A stretch of DNA of 64,000 bases from Chitinophaga sp. (GCF_017745275.1 NZ_JAGHZS010000013.1:60403-124402), one strand, 5' to 3'. Shown: positions 9,942 to 19,012, numbered from the stretch's first letter. Notes: generated from the letters alone by a model not told the origin. A program made the numbers and translations.

Positions 9942-10724
9942 ATGGATTTAGGATTACAGGAGAAAGTGATTATCGTTACCGGCGGCGCTAAAGGCATCGG
10001 AGAAGCAATTTCCCGGCTGATCACCGCTGAAGGTGGCATTGCAGTAATTGCTGGCAGAAGCACGGCAGACAACGAAAAAACAGTGAATGAAATTATTGCT
10101 GCTGGTGGAAAAGCACTGGCTATTACTGCAGAACTGGGAAAAGTGGAAGATTGTAAGAAAGTGATCGCTGAAACTGTAGCTGCGTATGGTAAAATTGACG
10201 GCCTGGTAAATAATGCCGGCGCCAACGATGGCGTAGGACTCGAAAACGGTAGCCCGGAAAGGTTTATGGCCTCTCTCCAAAATAACCTGTCTCATTACTA
10301 CAACCTCGCTCATTTTGCATTGCCTTACCTGAAAGCTACTAAAGGTAATATCGTGAACATTGGCTCTAAAGTAGCCAGCACCGGTCAAGGTAATACCAGC
10401 GGTTATGCTGCCTCCAAAGGTGCTATCAATGCACTGACCCGCGAGTGGGCCGTAGAAATGCTGCCTTATTCTATCCGTATCAACACCGTGATTCCTGCAG
10501 AAGTATGGACACCACTGTATGAAACATGGATCAACTCTTTACCGAATCCTGAGGAAAAACTGGCTTCTATTACCGCCAAAATTCCGTTGGAAAAAAGAAT
10601 GACTACTTCAGAAGAAATTGCCAACGCAACCGTATTCCTGCTGTCACCACGTTCATCACATACAACCGGACAAATAGTATACGTAGATGGGGGTTACACT
10701 CATCTCGACAGATCCATCAGCTAA
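9942..10724 (+). CDS. SDR oxidoreductase, probable L-fucose dehydrogenase
   Basis: A 260-residue short-chain dehydrogenase. I chose the ATG at 9942 because it gives the normal SDR start with TGGAKGIG at residues 13-20; a longer open frame upstream overlaps the lactonase and is not real. NNAG is near 90, catalytic YAASK near 155, and TGQIVYVDGGYTHLD is at the C-terminus. It is the likely first pathway enzyme, oxidising the 6-deoxy sugar to its lactone, just upstream of the sugar permease. It differs clearly from the first SDR of this operon. Confidence 0.82.
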   Translation: MDLGLQEKVIIVTGGAKGIGEAISRLITAEGGIAVIAGRSTADNEKTVNEIIAAGGKALAITAELGKVEDCKKVIAETVAAYGKIDGLVNNAGANDGVGLENGSPERFMASLQNNLSHYYNLAHFALPYLKATKGNIVNIGSKVASTGQGNTSGYAASKGAINALTREWAVEMLPYSIRINTVIPAEVWTPLYETWINSLPNPEEKLASITAKIPLEKRMTTSEEIANATVFLLSPRSSHTTGQIVYVDGGYTHLDRSIS

Positions 10725-10784
10725 GCATTAGGAGCCGACACACGTTATCATTTTACATTCACCTGAAACATTAAATTCTTCGTT

Positions 10785-12089
10785 ATGGCCGGAGGCGCAG
10801 TAAGTAACTCTACCTATACCAGCAATACTAATACCGGTGCAAAGCCGGGTAGTTACCTGTTCCCGTTTATTTTAGTAACCAGCTTGTTCTTTTTATGGGC
10901 GCTGATCCATAACCTGAGTCCGGTATTGATTCCGCATTTAAAAAAAGCATGTCAGTTAACAGATTTGCAATCCTCACTGATTGACTCCGCTGTATTTGCA
11001 GCCTACTTCCTGATGGCGTTGCCAGCGGGAGCTGTGATGCGCCGGTATGGTTATAAAGCAGGTATTATTTTCGGTTTATGCCTGTATGCAATAGGTGCTT
11101 TTTTATTTATTCCTGCGGCAAACAGCCGGGAGTATACGTTTTTTTTAGGTGCATTATTTGTAATTGCAAGTGGGCTGGCTTTCCTGGAAACGGCAGCCAA
11201 TCCATATGTAACGATATTGGGAAACCCTGAAACAGCTACTACCAGGCTTAATCTTGCCCAGTCTTTTAATGGAGTAGGCGCGGTATTAGGGCCTGTATTA
11301 GGAGCTAAGTTTATTCTTTCCGGAACAGAACTGACCAAAGCGCAAATGGATGCGATGTCTCCGGTTCAGATGCAGGAATACCTGACAGCAGAAGCAGGAA
11401 CGGTAAAAGTACCTTACATGATCATCGGTTTGGTGGTATTAGTGATCGCTTTACTTTTCGTGGTGACCAAAATGCCAGATGTGCAGGAAGTAGCCGACGA
11501 GTCGATAGATACTAACAAAAGTACAGGAAGTATTTTCAGGCATAAACACTTAATTGCTGCAGTTGCTACACAGTTTTTTTATGTGGGTGCACAGGTAGGA
11601 GTAAATGCGTTCTTTATACGTTTTGCAAAATACTCTGCCGGAATACCGGAAAGAGAAGCTGCTATTTTACTTGGCTGGGTTGCTGGTTTGGGCTTTATGA
11701 TAGGTCGTTTCTTTGGAACCTTCCTGATGAGTAAAGTGAAACCGCAGATACTATTGACTATCTATGGATTGATCAATGTAGCGCTTATCCTGTTGGCTAT
11801 GGTCACCAAAGGTTATGTAGCTATTGGGGCGGTATTGTTTGTTCCGTTCTTTATGTCTATCATGTTCCCGACTATCTTTTCACTGGGTTTACGCGGTTTA
11901 GGAAAGGATACTAAGTTTGGTTCTTCCCTGTTAATCATGTCTATTGTAGGTGGCGCTATTTGCCCTCCGTTGATGGGATTGATTTCTGATGCTTCGAATA
12001 TTCAGATGGCATATGTGGTTCCATTAATCTGCTTCGCAGTAGTAGTATGGTTCGGCGCAAGAGGCTATAAGCTGGATGCAGCAGCCTAA
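10785..12089 (+). CDS. fucP: MFS sugar:proton symporter, FucP family
   Basis: A 434-residue inner-membrane transporter of the FucP branch of the major facilitator superfamily, with about 12 hydrophobic segments. Typical signatures are FFLWALIHNLSPVLIPHLKKACQLTDLQSSL in the first helix and loop, FLETAANPYVTILG, and AQSFNGVGAVLGP. The family imports L-fucose or related hexoses with protons. A soluble N-terminal tail of about 25 residues precedes the first helix. It closes the catabolic operon and is the main reason to prefer L-fucose over L-rhamnose. Confidence 0.9.
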   Translation: MAGGAVSNSTYTSNTNTGAKPGSYLFPFILVTSLFFLWALIHNLSPVLIPHLKKACQLTDLQSSLIDSAVFAAYFLMALPAGAVMRRYGYKAGIIFGLCLYAIGAFLFIPAANSREYTFFLGALFVIASGLAFLETAANPYVTILGNPETATTRLNLAQSFNGVGAVLGPVLGAKFILSGTELTKAQMDAMSPVQMQEYLTAEAGTVKVPYMIIGLVVLVIALLFVVTKMPDVQEVADESIDTNKSTGSIFRHKHLIAAVATQFFYVGAQVGVNAFFIRFAKYSAGIPEREAAILLGWVAGLGFMIGRFFGTFLMSKVKPQILLTIYGLINVALILLAMVTKGYVAIGAVLFVPFFMSIMFPTIFSLGLRGLGKDTKFGSSLLIMSIVGGAICPPLMGLISDASNIQMAYVVPLICFAVVVWFGARGYKLDAAA

Positions 12090-12147
12090 GATATTATCAT
12101 TGACTTCTTTTTAATACTTAATCCGCAAAATCATGTAACTTTCTTAC

Positions 12148-12155
12148 AAAAGGAG
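12148..12155 (+). promoter_or_regulatory. Strong Shine-Dalgarno site for the MbnP-like gene
   Basis: AAAAGGAG lies 4 nt before the ATG at 12160. Clear Shine-Dalgarno sites are rare in this window, as expected for Bacteroidota, so this start is well supported and its translation may be unusually efficient. Confidence 0.6.
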
Positions 12156-12159
12156 TTCC

Positions 12160-12921
12160 ATGGGTTTGCGGATTTTTATTTCCTATGCTTGCTGCTGCCT
12201 GCTGATAAACGCATTGTTGGCGCAGTCGCAGCAGCCTGCTGCTCCGGCAGTTGCTTCCCTGCAACTGTCTGTCACGCATGTGGTAGGAACGCAGCCACTG
12301 GTCCGGAAAACCGTCACTTATATCAACCCCTCCGGCGAGCCATTTACGATTACCCGTTTCCGTTATTTTCTCAGTAACTTCTCTTTGGAAAATGTTAATG
12401 GGGAAAGGGTGGTTTTGCCCGTTAGTTATTTTTTGGTAGATGATGGACTCGATATGTCTAAAATAATACGGTTAGACAGCGTGCCTGCCGGCCGTTATAA
12501 AAGCCTTCAGTTCCTGATCGGGGTAGACAGTATCCGCAATATGAGCGGCATACAATCCGGCGCGCTGGCCGTTGAATCCGGCATGTTCTGGACCTGGAAC
12601 AGCGGGTATATTATGGCGCAGATAGAAGGGCATTCCCCTGTGATCAACACACCAATGCAGGAGTTTCTGTTTCATGCAGGTGGTTATAAATCAAAAGACC
12701 AGGTGTTGAAATATGTATCTTTGCCGTTCCCACAAACGCTGACCATTGCGGGAAACAAGCAACCCCGTGTACATCTCACCGCTGATGTGGAAAAGTGGTT
12801 TTTGCCTGATACCGTCAGTTTTAAAAATACGGTAGTGATCATGGCGCCGGGTGTAAAAGCCAGGCAGCTAGCAAATAATTACCAGCATATGTTCCAGATA
12901 ACCGGCATTATCTATGAATAA
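12160..12921 (+). CDS. MbnP-like copper-binding family protein, secreted
   Basis: A 253-residue protein with a signal peptide (hydrophobic residues 5-22, then LAQ). The fold and motifs match the MbnP family: the beta-strand QLSVTHVVG, TRFRYFLSN near residue 66, and the central FWTWNSGYIMAQIEG segment with Trp144 and Trp146. In characterised MbnP a tryptophan is oxidised to kynurenine by its di-heme partner MbnH and helps bind copper. His158 and His172 are possible further ligands. The next gene encodes a MauG/MbnH-like di-heme protein and overlaps by 8 bp, so the pair is translationally coupled. Assignment rests on motif and pairing. Confidence 0.8.
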   Translation: MGLRIFISYACCCLLINALLAQSQQPAAPAVASLQLSVTHVVGTQPLVRKTVTYINPSGEPFTITRFRYFLSNFSLENVNGERVVLPVSYFLVDDGLDMSKIIRLDSVPAGRYKSLQFLIGVDSIRNMSGIQSGALAVESGMFWTWNSGYIMAQIEGHSPVINTPMQEFLFHAGGYKSKDQVLKYVSLPFPQTLTIAGNKQPRVHLTADVEKWFLPDTVSFKNTVVIMAPGVKARQLANNYQHMFQITGIIYE

Positions 12922-13960
12922 AGGCATCTATATCATCATCATTTTCTGCGGATGGTTGCTACTGGTGCAGGCCGGAACAAAGAAGAAAGCTATCGGTGGC
13001 CCTGACCCTTATTTGCTGCAGTTGCCAGCCAATTTTCCTAAGCCGTTGTATGATTTTTCGCGTAATCCACTCACTAAACAAGGCGTAGCCCTGGGGCGGT
13101 TTATGTTTTATGATTATCGTCTTTCGAAAGATAGCACTGTTTCCTGTGGTTTTTGTCATCAGCAGTTTGCGGCTTTCGGTCATTTCGATCATGCGCTGGC
13201 GCATGGCGTAGCCGGGCAACAAGGCACCCGCTCCGTACCGGTATTGTTTAATATGATCTGGCAAAAAGCTTTCATGTGGGATGGAGGAGTGAATCACCTG
13301 GAAGTGCAGCCATTAACGCCACTGACAGATCGCAACGAAATGGCAATGGATTTGAAAGAGCTGCTGGAAAAAATGCAGGCTGATCGGGACTATCGCAGTA
13401 AATTCAAAGCAGCATTTGGTTCAGAGGAAATTACCAGTGAAAGAATGTTCAAGGCATTCACGCAGTTTATTGCTACCATGATATCTGCCGGTTCCCGGTA
13501 TGATAGTGTGATGTTGAAGCTACCGGGTGCTGTTTTTACAGAAGAAGAGAAAGCGGGATATGCTATCTTCCAGGAGAAATGTGCCGGTTGTCATAAAGAA
13601 CCGCTGTTTACGGATCTTACCTACCGCAGTAACGGGTTACCTTATCTCCCGGCATTAAACGATGTAGGCCGCATGAAAATCACTGGCAATACGGACGATA
13701 ATCTTCGTTTTAAGGTACCTTCCCTGCGCAATATCCTGAAAAGCGCCCCATACATGCACGACGGGCGTTTCTTCGATATTTACCAGGTTTTTGACTTCTA
13801 CGATCATGGTGTGCAAGCTACTGTTACTACTGATCCGCTGGTGAAGAAAGGGATTCCATTATCAGATAGGGAAAAGCGGCAATTGTATTTCTTTTTGAAT
13901 ACGCTGACGGACTACACGTTTATTAATAATCAGGGGTTAAGCGAAATACTGATTGATTAA
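12914..13960 (+). CDS. Di-heme cytochrome c peroxidase / MauG-MbnH family protein, secreted
   Basis: A 348-residue periplasmic protein with an N-terminal signal helix (residues 4-20). It has two c-type heme sites: CGFCH at 78-82 and CAGCH near 213-217. MWDGG near 121 matches the conserved Trp of the family. The start overlaps the MbnP-like gene. MauG-type members use high-valent hemes to modify a tryptophan in a partner rather than to reduce peroxide, and the MbnP-like neighbour makes that reading likely. A plain cytochrome c peroxidase remains possible. Confidence 0.88.
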   Translation: MNKGIYIIIIFCGWLLLVQAGTKKKAIGGPDPYLLQLPANFPKPLYDFSRNPLTKQGVALGRFMFYDYRLSKDSTVSCGFCHQQFAAFGHFDHALAHGVAGQQGTRSVPVLFNMIWQKAFMWDGGVNHLEVQPLTPLTDRNEMAMDLKELLEKMQADRDYRSKFKAAFGSEEITSERMFKAFTQFIATMISAGSRYDSVMLKLPGAVFTEEEKAGYAIFQEKCAGCHKEPLFTDLTYRSNGLPYLPALNDVGRMKITGNTDDNLRFKVPSLRNILKSAPYMHDGRFFDIYQVFDFYDHGVQATVTTDPLVKKGIPLSDREKRQLYFFLNTLTDYTFINNQGLSEILID

Positions 13961-13968
13961 CAGTTAGG

Positions 13969-14064
13969 TTTTAGCAGTTAGCTTTTAGCTTTTAGTAAAT
14001 GCAGCGAAGATTATCTTAGTTGGTCTTCGCTGCATTTACTAAAAGCTAACTGCTAAAAGCTAAA
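13969..14064. repeat. Family A heptad inverted repeat (A3)
   Basis: Near-perfect palindrome between the convergent peroxidase and tag genes. The left arm reads TTTTAGC, AGTTAGC, TTTTAGC, TTTTAGT, then AAATGCAGCGAAGA. The right arm is the full complement, and the loop is about 13 nt. It starts 8 nt after the peroxidase stop and ends 4 nt before the tag stop. It is a clear example of family A with its GCAGCGAAGA core. Confidence 0.92.
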
Positions 14065-14067
14065 TCA

Positions 14068-14646
14068 CTATTTTTTCTTTTTCGTCTTTTTCCAGCATTC
14101 TTCCAAATGATCATCTACCATGCCTACTGCCTGCATATACGCATAACAAATAGTAGATCCGACAAACTTAAACCCACGCTTCAGTAAATCCTTACTCATC
14201 GCATCTGATATCGCGGTTTTAGCCGGTACGCCAGACATGCTTTTATAATGATTCACGACGGGTTGGTGGTTGACAAACGACCAGATATATTTATCGAAGC
14301 TGCCGAATTCTTTCTGTACTTCCAGGAAGGCTTTCGCATTGGAGATAACGGAATTTATTTTCAGGCGGTTGCGGATGATGCCTTCATTGGCCATCAGTTC
14401 TTCCACCTTTTTCTCATCATACTTCACAATTTTTTTCACATTCCATTTATCAAATGCTTTGCGGTAGTTTTCTCTTTTGGTGAGCACGGTATACCAGCTC
14501 AGTCCGGCCTGAGCGCCTTCCAGGCAAAGCATTTCAAAGAGATGCTGGTCGTCATGGTTAGGGACGCCCCATTCTTCATCGTGGTAGTCCTGGTACAGTT
14601 TATCTTTGGTAGACCAGGCACATCTTGTTTTTTCTACAGTTCCCAT
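14068..14646 (-). CDS. tag: DNA-3-methyladenine glycosylase I
   Basis: Removes 3-methyladenine from alkylated DNA (base excision repair). It has 192 residues, the normal length. RCAWSTKD...YHDEEWG at the N-terminus gives the zinc ligands Cys9 and His22, and the C-terminal DDHLEECW gives the other His/Cys pair. ALFEM-like and GLSWYTVLTKRENYRKAF segments form the base-binding pocket. The lysine-rich tail KKTKKKK is unusual but short. Its start overlaps the end of the DUF4954 gene by 13 bp, so the two are co-transcribed. Confidence 0.94.
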   Translation of the reverse strand: MGTVEKTRCAWSTKDKLYQDYHDEEWGVPNHDDQHLFEMLCLEGAQAGLSWYTVLTKRENYRKAFDKWNVKKIVKYDEKKVEELMANEGIIRNRLKINSVISNAKAFLEVQKEFGSFDKYIWSFVNHQPVVNHYKSMSGVPAKTAISDAMSKDLLKRGFKFVGSTICYAYMQAVGMVDDHLEECWKKTKKKK

Positions 14647-16835
14647 TCTCGTATAATTTGGTTAACCTTTGATTTATAGGTCTCAAGATCGGAAATTGTT
14701 TGGTTAATGAAGCTATTATCTTCCAGGCTGCCTATTACGGCATTCATTTCTTTTTCGCTTTCATAGGTCATCTGGCGGAAAGGATTTTTGTAGTCTTTTT
14801 CCCTGGAACGTTTTATTTGCCCGGTGATCCACTCCATAGTGGCGATAGAATCCTGCATCCATTGCGCCAGGTTTGCAGTGGTCATACTTTTAAGGGGGAC
14901 TTCCTTGATTTCCAGCAAGCAGGCAACGGCGTGCTGCAGTTTCTCTGCAGCATATTCATTGCCTATTTCCTCGTAAGCTGTATGCAGTTGTGGCCAGCCA
15001 CTGATTTTATTCTTTTTGATTTTAGTTTTAAGGGTTGCCACTGTTTCTGCTTTCATGAGCTGTCCGCCTATGTTAAGCCAGTCGCTGCGTTTAGCTGTAC
15101 TAACGGCTGCCTGTAAAGCCAGGAAGGATGGTTTGTTGGCGGCCAGGATATTTTTGATGCCGTATAATACAATCATTTCGCGGAACAGGGGATATGCACG
15201 ATGTACTTTCAGCAGTTCCACTTCCCGGGAGCTGTTTTCCATCCCTTTGGTGAGGATGGTCAGCTTAGCCACTTCTTCTAAATTATTTGTTAATAATTCT
15301 TTTCCCTTTTTACGTATATCCTTTTCCGTTAGTTCCTTTTTTGGCGTGTTTTCCGGCAATGCATACCAGGCTTTCCCGGTGGTAGTTTCCATGATAGCCA
15401 ATGCCTGGAACATTTCCTCCACGGAGTCGGGCGCCAGGTAATCGTATTCTATCTGTTGAATTTTTTCAGTGCGTTTATCACGATCCACATACTTCCACGA
15501 GTTTCTGGCGATGGCATACATATTATAAAGGAACCAGTAGCCAGGCATTACTTTCAGGCGGTTTTCATGCTCATCATTCACTACCAAACTGAATGGAATG
15601 GAGATGTGTAGTTCCGACATGTAATTGCCTTTGGAAATAAGGGTGAAGCAGGCAAAGCGGGAATTATGTTTGAGGCTTACACAAAGCCCCGGCCAGAATC
15701 CCCTGCCGGCAATGATTTCACCATCAGCACCGCGGGAGTTGTGATTAGAGCCAATGGTAGCACCGGCAGCCATATTACTTTGGCCCATGATCAGTGCGGC
15801 GCAAAGGAAAGAGTTGTTATGATGCTGCTCATGTGCGGGGAAGATCAGTGAATTCAACACTTCGCAGCAGGAAATAGTGGCGTTGTTGCCCAGGTAGGAG
15901 TTGATCAGCCGGGCGCCATACTTCAACTGTGAGTGGGAAGCCATCACAAAGCGAACGGCCTTTACGCCATAGAAAACGCGGCAGCCGTAGCCCACCACAC
16001 CGTTCACCAGTTCACAGCCTTCCCCGATTTGCGACGACGCTTCGCTGCTACTGTTGATGGTCAGGTTTTTCAGCTTATTGGCGCCTTTGAGATAGGCATC
16101 GGTACCAATAGTAACGTCTTTGATCATTTTACAATTCTTGATCACAGTGCGGTCGCCTACCATACCATAGTAGCCTCGTCTTTTATCGAATTGTTTTTCC
16201 GTGAATAATTTAAACTGTTGCTGCAGTTGAACATCGTCGCGGTAGCGGGTCCACAGGTAAGCATCTCCGGGCAGCATACCATCAAATGGCATCACACTTC
16301 TGCCGCCATTTTCGTTACACAGTTCCATCCATATACGGCCGCTTTCATTTTCACCTTCTTTCAAAATACCATTCCCGAATTTGGCATAATCTGTTGTAGC
16401 CATTTCATTTACATTGGCTACAATCACTTCATTACCGAGTATATAGTGAGAAAGGTAGTTAACATTATGTACAACTACATTGTCGCCGAAATCGCAGGCA
16501 CAGATAGTACTGTTGTACAAACCTACCGGCATGCGGAGGTTGTGGAATTCGAGATAGTAGGGTTCCAGTTTACCGATACGCACCATCCCAAAAAAGTGGC
16601 AGTGCTGTACCAGTTGTGGATTGAATTCATTGGAAACAAAAATAATATTCCAGTCGTCGGAAGTGTTGTCATTACGAACCAGCGCTTCTACTTCATATGC
16701 GGTTAATTTCCTGTACTGATCTTGTCTGCTCCATTGTTCATTGCGGAGATAATATTCGTCTTTGCCTTTCGGTAACGTGGTTTCAATGAAATGATACCCC
16801 AGTTCGGAGAGGGGTCTTTTTTGGATATTATTCAT
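14634..16835 (-). CDS. DUF4954 family protein (left-handed beta-helix-like)
   Basis: A 733-residue protein that I recognise as DUF4954, a Bacteroidota family of unknown function. Residues about 90-420 contain spaced short hydrophobic repeats (VVHNVNYL, VIVANVNEM, TVIKNCKMIKDV, LTINSSSEAS, VNGVVGYGCRV) typical of a left-handed beta-helix as in hexapeptide acyltransferases and sugar nucleotidyltransferases. The C-terminal third is helical and Lys/Glu-rich. There is no signal peptide. It lies between tag and glmS on the same strand; glmS makes the UDP-GlcNAc precursor, so a role in nucleotide-sugar metabolism can be guessed but not shown. Confidence 0.75.
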   Translation of the reverse strand: MNNIQKRPLSELGYHFIETTLPKGKDEYYLRNEQWSRQDQYRKLTAYEVEALVRNDNTSDDWNIIFVSNEFNPQLVQHCHFFGMVRIGKLEPYYLEFHNLRMPVGLYNSTICACDFGDNVVVHNVNYLSHYILGNEVIVANVNEMATTDYAKFGNGILKEGENESGRIWMELCNENGGRSVMPFDGMLPGDAYLWTRYRDDVQLQQQFKLFTEKQFDKRRGYYGMVGDRTVIKNCKMIKDVTIGTDAYLKGANKLKNLTINSSSEASSQIGEGCELVNGVVGYGCRVFYGVKAVRFVMASHSQLKYGARLINSYLGNNATISCCEVLNSLIFPAHEQHHNNSFLCAALIMGQSNMAAGATIGSNHNSRGADGEIIAGRGFWPGLCVSLKHNSRFACFTLISKGNYMSELHISIPFSLVVNDEHENRLKVMPGYWFLYNMYAIARNSWKYVDRDKRTEKIQQIEYDYLAPDSVEEMFQALAIMETTTGKAWYALPENTPKKELTEKDIRKKGKELLTNNLEEVAKLTILTKGMENSSREVELLKVHRAYPLFREMIVLYGIKNILAANKPSFLALQAAVSTAKRSDWLNIGGQLMKAETVATLKTKIKKNKISGWPQLHTAYEEIGNEYAAEKLQHAVACLLEIKEVPLKSMTTANLAQWMQDSIATMEWITGQIKRSREKDYKNPFRQMTYESEKEMNAVIGSLEDNSFINQTISDLETYKSKVNQIIREWEL

Positions 16836-16850
16836 GAGGATGGTCTTTGG

Positions 16851-16954
16851 AGCTTTTAGCCATTAGCTTTTAGCTATTAGTAAATGCAGTGAAGGCCAAC
16901 ATATCATCCTCTTCGCTGCATTTACTAATAGCTAAAAGCTAATGGCTAAAAGCT
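16851..16954. repeat. Family A heptad inverted repeat (A4)
   Basis: The left arm is AGC-heptads (AGCTTTT, AGCCATT, AGCTTTT, AGCTATT) followed by AGTAAATGCAGTGAAG, the right arm is the complement, and the loop is about 16 nt. It lies between glmS and DUF4954 (same strand), 8 nt after the glmS stop. The arms are almost perfectly complementary despite heptad variants, so both arms carry matched changes. Confidence 0.92.
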
Positions 16955-16961
16955 GTTTTAA

Positions 16962-18797
16962 CTATTCTACTGTAACAGATTTTGCCAGGTTCCTGGGTTT
17001 ATCAACATCCAGCCCTTTTAACACGCCGATATGGTAGGCGAGCAGTTGTAAAGGAATGACAGATACGATAGGAGCTACCAGTTCATCTGCCGCAGGCACA
17101 AAAATAACGTCATCCGCCATAGGAGGAATGGTGTGGTCGCCTTCTGTTACTACTGCTATTACCTTGCCTTTACGGGCTTTAATTTCCTGTATGTTCGACA
17201 CTACTTTTTCGTAGTAGCTGTCTTTAGTAGCTACGATTACAACGGGTAAATGTTCATCTACCAGTGCAATGGGGCCATGTTTCATTTCCGCTGCCGGATA
17301 TCCTTCTGCGTGGATATAAGAAATCTCTTTCAGCTTCAATGCGCCTTCCAGGGCTACGGGGAAGTTATATCCACGGCCCAGGTAAAGGAAATCGCGTGCG
17401 TCTTTATATTTGGCGGCCACCTGTTTAATCTGGTCATCCAGTTTGAGGGCGGTCGCTACTTTTTCGGGAATTTGTTCCAGTTCGTCCAGCAGGTGCTGAA
17501 AACGTTGCGGGGTAATGGTGCCTTTGTCTGCTGCCAGTTTCAGCCCCACGAGACAAAGTACCGCCAACTGGGCGGTAAACGCTTTGGTGCTGGCCACGCC
17601 AATTTCAGGGCCGGCATGTGTGTAAGCACCGGCATGCGACAAACGTGCAATAGAAGAACCTACCACGTTACAAACGCCCAGGATGATAGCGCCTTTTTCT
17701 TTTGCGCTCTCAATAGCAACAAGGGTATCGGCCGTTTCACCGGATTGTGATACCGCAATGATAACGTCACCGGGACCTACCACCGGGTTGCGATAGCGGA
17801 ACTCAGAAGCGTATTCTACTTCCACCGGTATGCGGCATAATTCTTCAATCATGTATTCAGCCACCAGTCCGGCATGCCAGGAAGTACCACAAGCCACCAC
17901 AATAATACGTTTGGCATTGCTCAGTACTTCAGCATATTCCCGCATACCACCCATGGTCAGCGTGCCTTTTTTGGCGTCCAGGCGGCCACGTAAACTATCG
18001 AAGATGGTTTGTGGCTGCTCAAATATTTCTTTCAGCATGAAATGATCATACCCGCCTTTTTCAATCGCTGCCAGTTCGATGTCCAGCTTTTGAATGTATG
18101 GGGTTTGTCTTTCATTGGAAATATTTTTCAGGATCAGTTCATCTGCTTTGATGATGGCGATCTCGTAGTCGTTTACATACACTACTTCTTTGGTGTATTC
18201 CACAATGGGAGAAGCATCAGAGGCGAGGAAGTGTTCTCCTTTGCCCACGCCTATTACCAGCGGGCTGCCTTTACGCGCGGCAATGAGAGTATCCGGATTA
18301 TCTTCATCTATCAGTACAATCACATACGCACCTACTACGCGCTTTAACGCGATACGCAGGGCCTCTTCCAGGGAACACTCATTCTGTTTTTTAATTTCTT
18401 CGATGAAGTGTAACAACACTTCTGTGTCGGTATCACTCTGGAAAACATGGCCCTCTTTTATGAGTTCCTGTTTTAGTTGTACGTAGTTTTCGATAATACC
18501 GTTGTGGATCATGGCCAGTTTGCCATCACCGGATAAGTGGGGGTGGGCATTACGATCGCAGGGTTCTCCATGGGTAGCCCAGCGGGTATGACCAATGGCG
18601 ATATGACTACGCATATCCTTGCCTGCCACAAATTCTTCCAGGGCAGCCACTTTATCTTTTCTTTTGTATACCTGCAGCCCATTATTAATAAGGGCTACGC
18701 CCGCGCTGTCATAGCCGCGGTATTCCAGTCTTTTGAGGCCTTTCAATACGACCGGGTAGGCTTCTCTCTGCCCGATGTAAGCTACTATTCCACACAT
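16962..18797 (-). CDS. glmS: Glutamine--fructose-6-phosphate aminotransferase (isomerizing)
   Basis: Makes glucosamine-6-phosphate from fructose-6-phosphate and glutamine, the first step toward UDP-GlcNAc for peptidoglycan and lipid A. It has 611 residues. The N-terminal glutaminase domain has nucleophile Cys2 (MCGIVAYIG) and RWATHGEP. Two SIS domains follow, with CGTSWHAGLVAEY and SQSGETADT near residues 305-355 and LGRGYNFPVALEGALKLKE near 480. The C-terminus is the typical NLAKSVTVE. I saw no glmS ribozyme in the 266 bp upstream. Confidence 0.97.
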   Translation of the reverse strand: MCGIVAYIGQREAYPVVLKGLKRLEYRGYDSAGVALINNGLQVYKRKDKVAALEEFVAGKDMRSHIAIGHTRWATHGEPCDRNAHPHLSGDGKLAMIHNGIIENYVQLKQELIKEGHVFQSDTDTEVLLHFIEEIKKQNECSLEEALRIALKRVVGAYVIVLIDEDNPDTLIAARKGSPLVIGVGKGEHFLASDASPIVEYTKEVVYVNDYEIAIIKADELILKNISNERQTPYIQKLDIELAAIEKGGYDHFMLKEIFEQPQTIFDSLRGRLDAKKGTLTMGGMREYAEVLSNAKRIIVVACGTSWHAGLVAEYMIEELCRIPVEVEYASEFRYRNPVVGPGDVIIAVSQSGETADTLVAIESAKEKGAIILGVCNVVGSSIARLSHAGAYTHAGPEIGVASTKAFTAQLAVLCLVGLKLAADKGTITPQRFQHLLDELEQIPEKVATALKLDDQIKQVAAKYKDARDFLYLGRGYNFPVALEGALKLKEISYIHAEGYPAAEMKHGPIALVDEHLPVVIVATKDSYYEKVVSNIQEIKARKGKVIAVVTEGDHTIPPMADDVIFVPAADELVAPIVSVIPLQLLAYHIGVLKGLDVDKPRNLAKSVTVE

Positions 18798-18931
18798 AAG
18801 GTTTTTGGATTTGTACTAAGGTTTATCATTGCAATATCGCATTAATTGTTAAAATCACATCAGGAAATGTGAATATTGTTTAAGTTAAGATATGGTCAGC
18901 ATAGCATTCTACATACATTCAATGTAAAATG

Positions 18932-19012
18932 AAAAAGGGAACACAGGAAACGATTCCGGTAAAGATTAAGATAACTTAATATTCACCGGCATCATTCACT
19001 GTGTTCCCTTTT
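18932..19012 (-). terminator. Long hairpin terminator downstream of the S9 peptidase
   Basis: AAAAGGGAACACAG and its complement CTGTGTTCCCTTTT form a 14-15 bp outer stem. Inside are CCGGT/ACCGG and ATTAAG/CTTAAT stems, so the whole 80 nt folds into one rod with a U-rich end. It is 52 nt past the peptidase stop and about 135 nt before the glmS start. The rest of the 18798-19063 spacer is AT-rich, and I see no other feature in it. Confidence 0.75.

Noticed and set aside
13969..14064. Tandem short repeats as a CRISPR array
   Set aside because: Units are 7 bp with no spacers, and the element is an inverted repeat; no cas genes are present.
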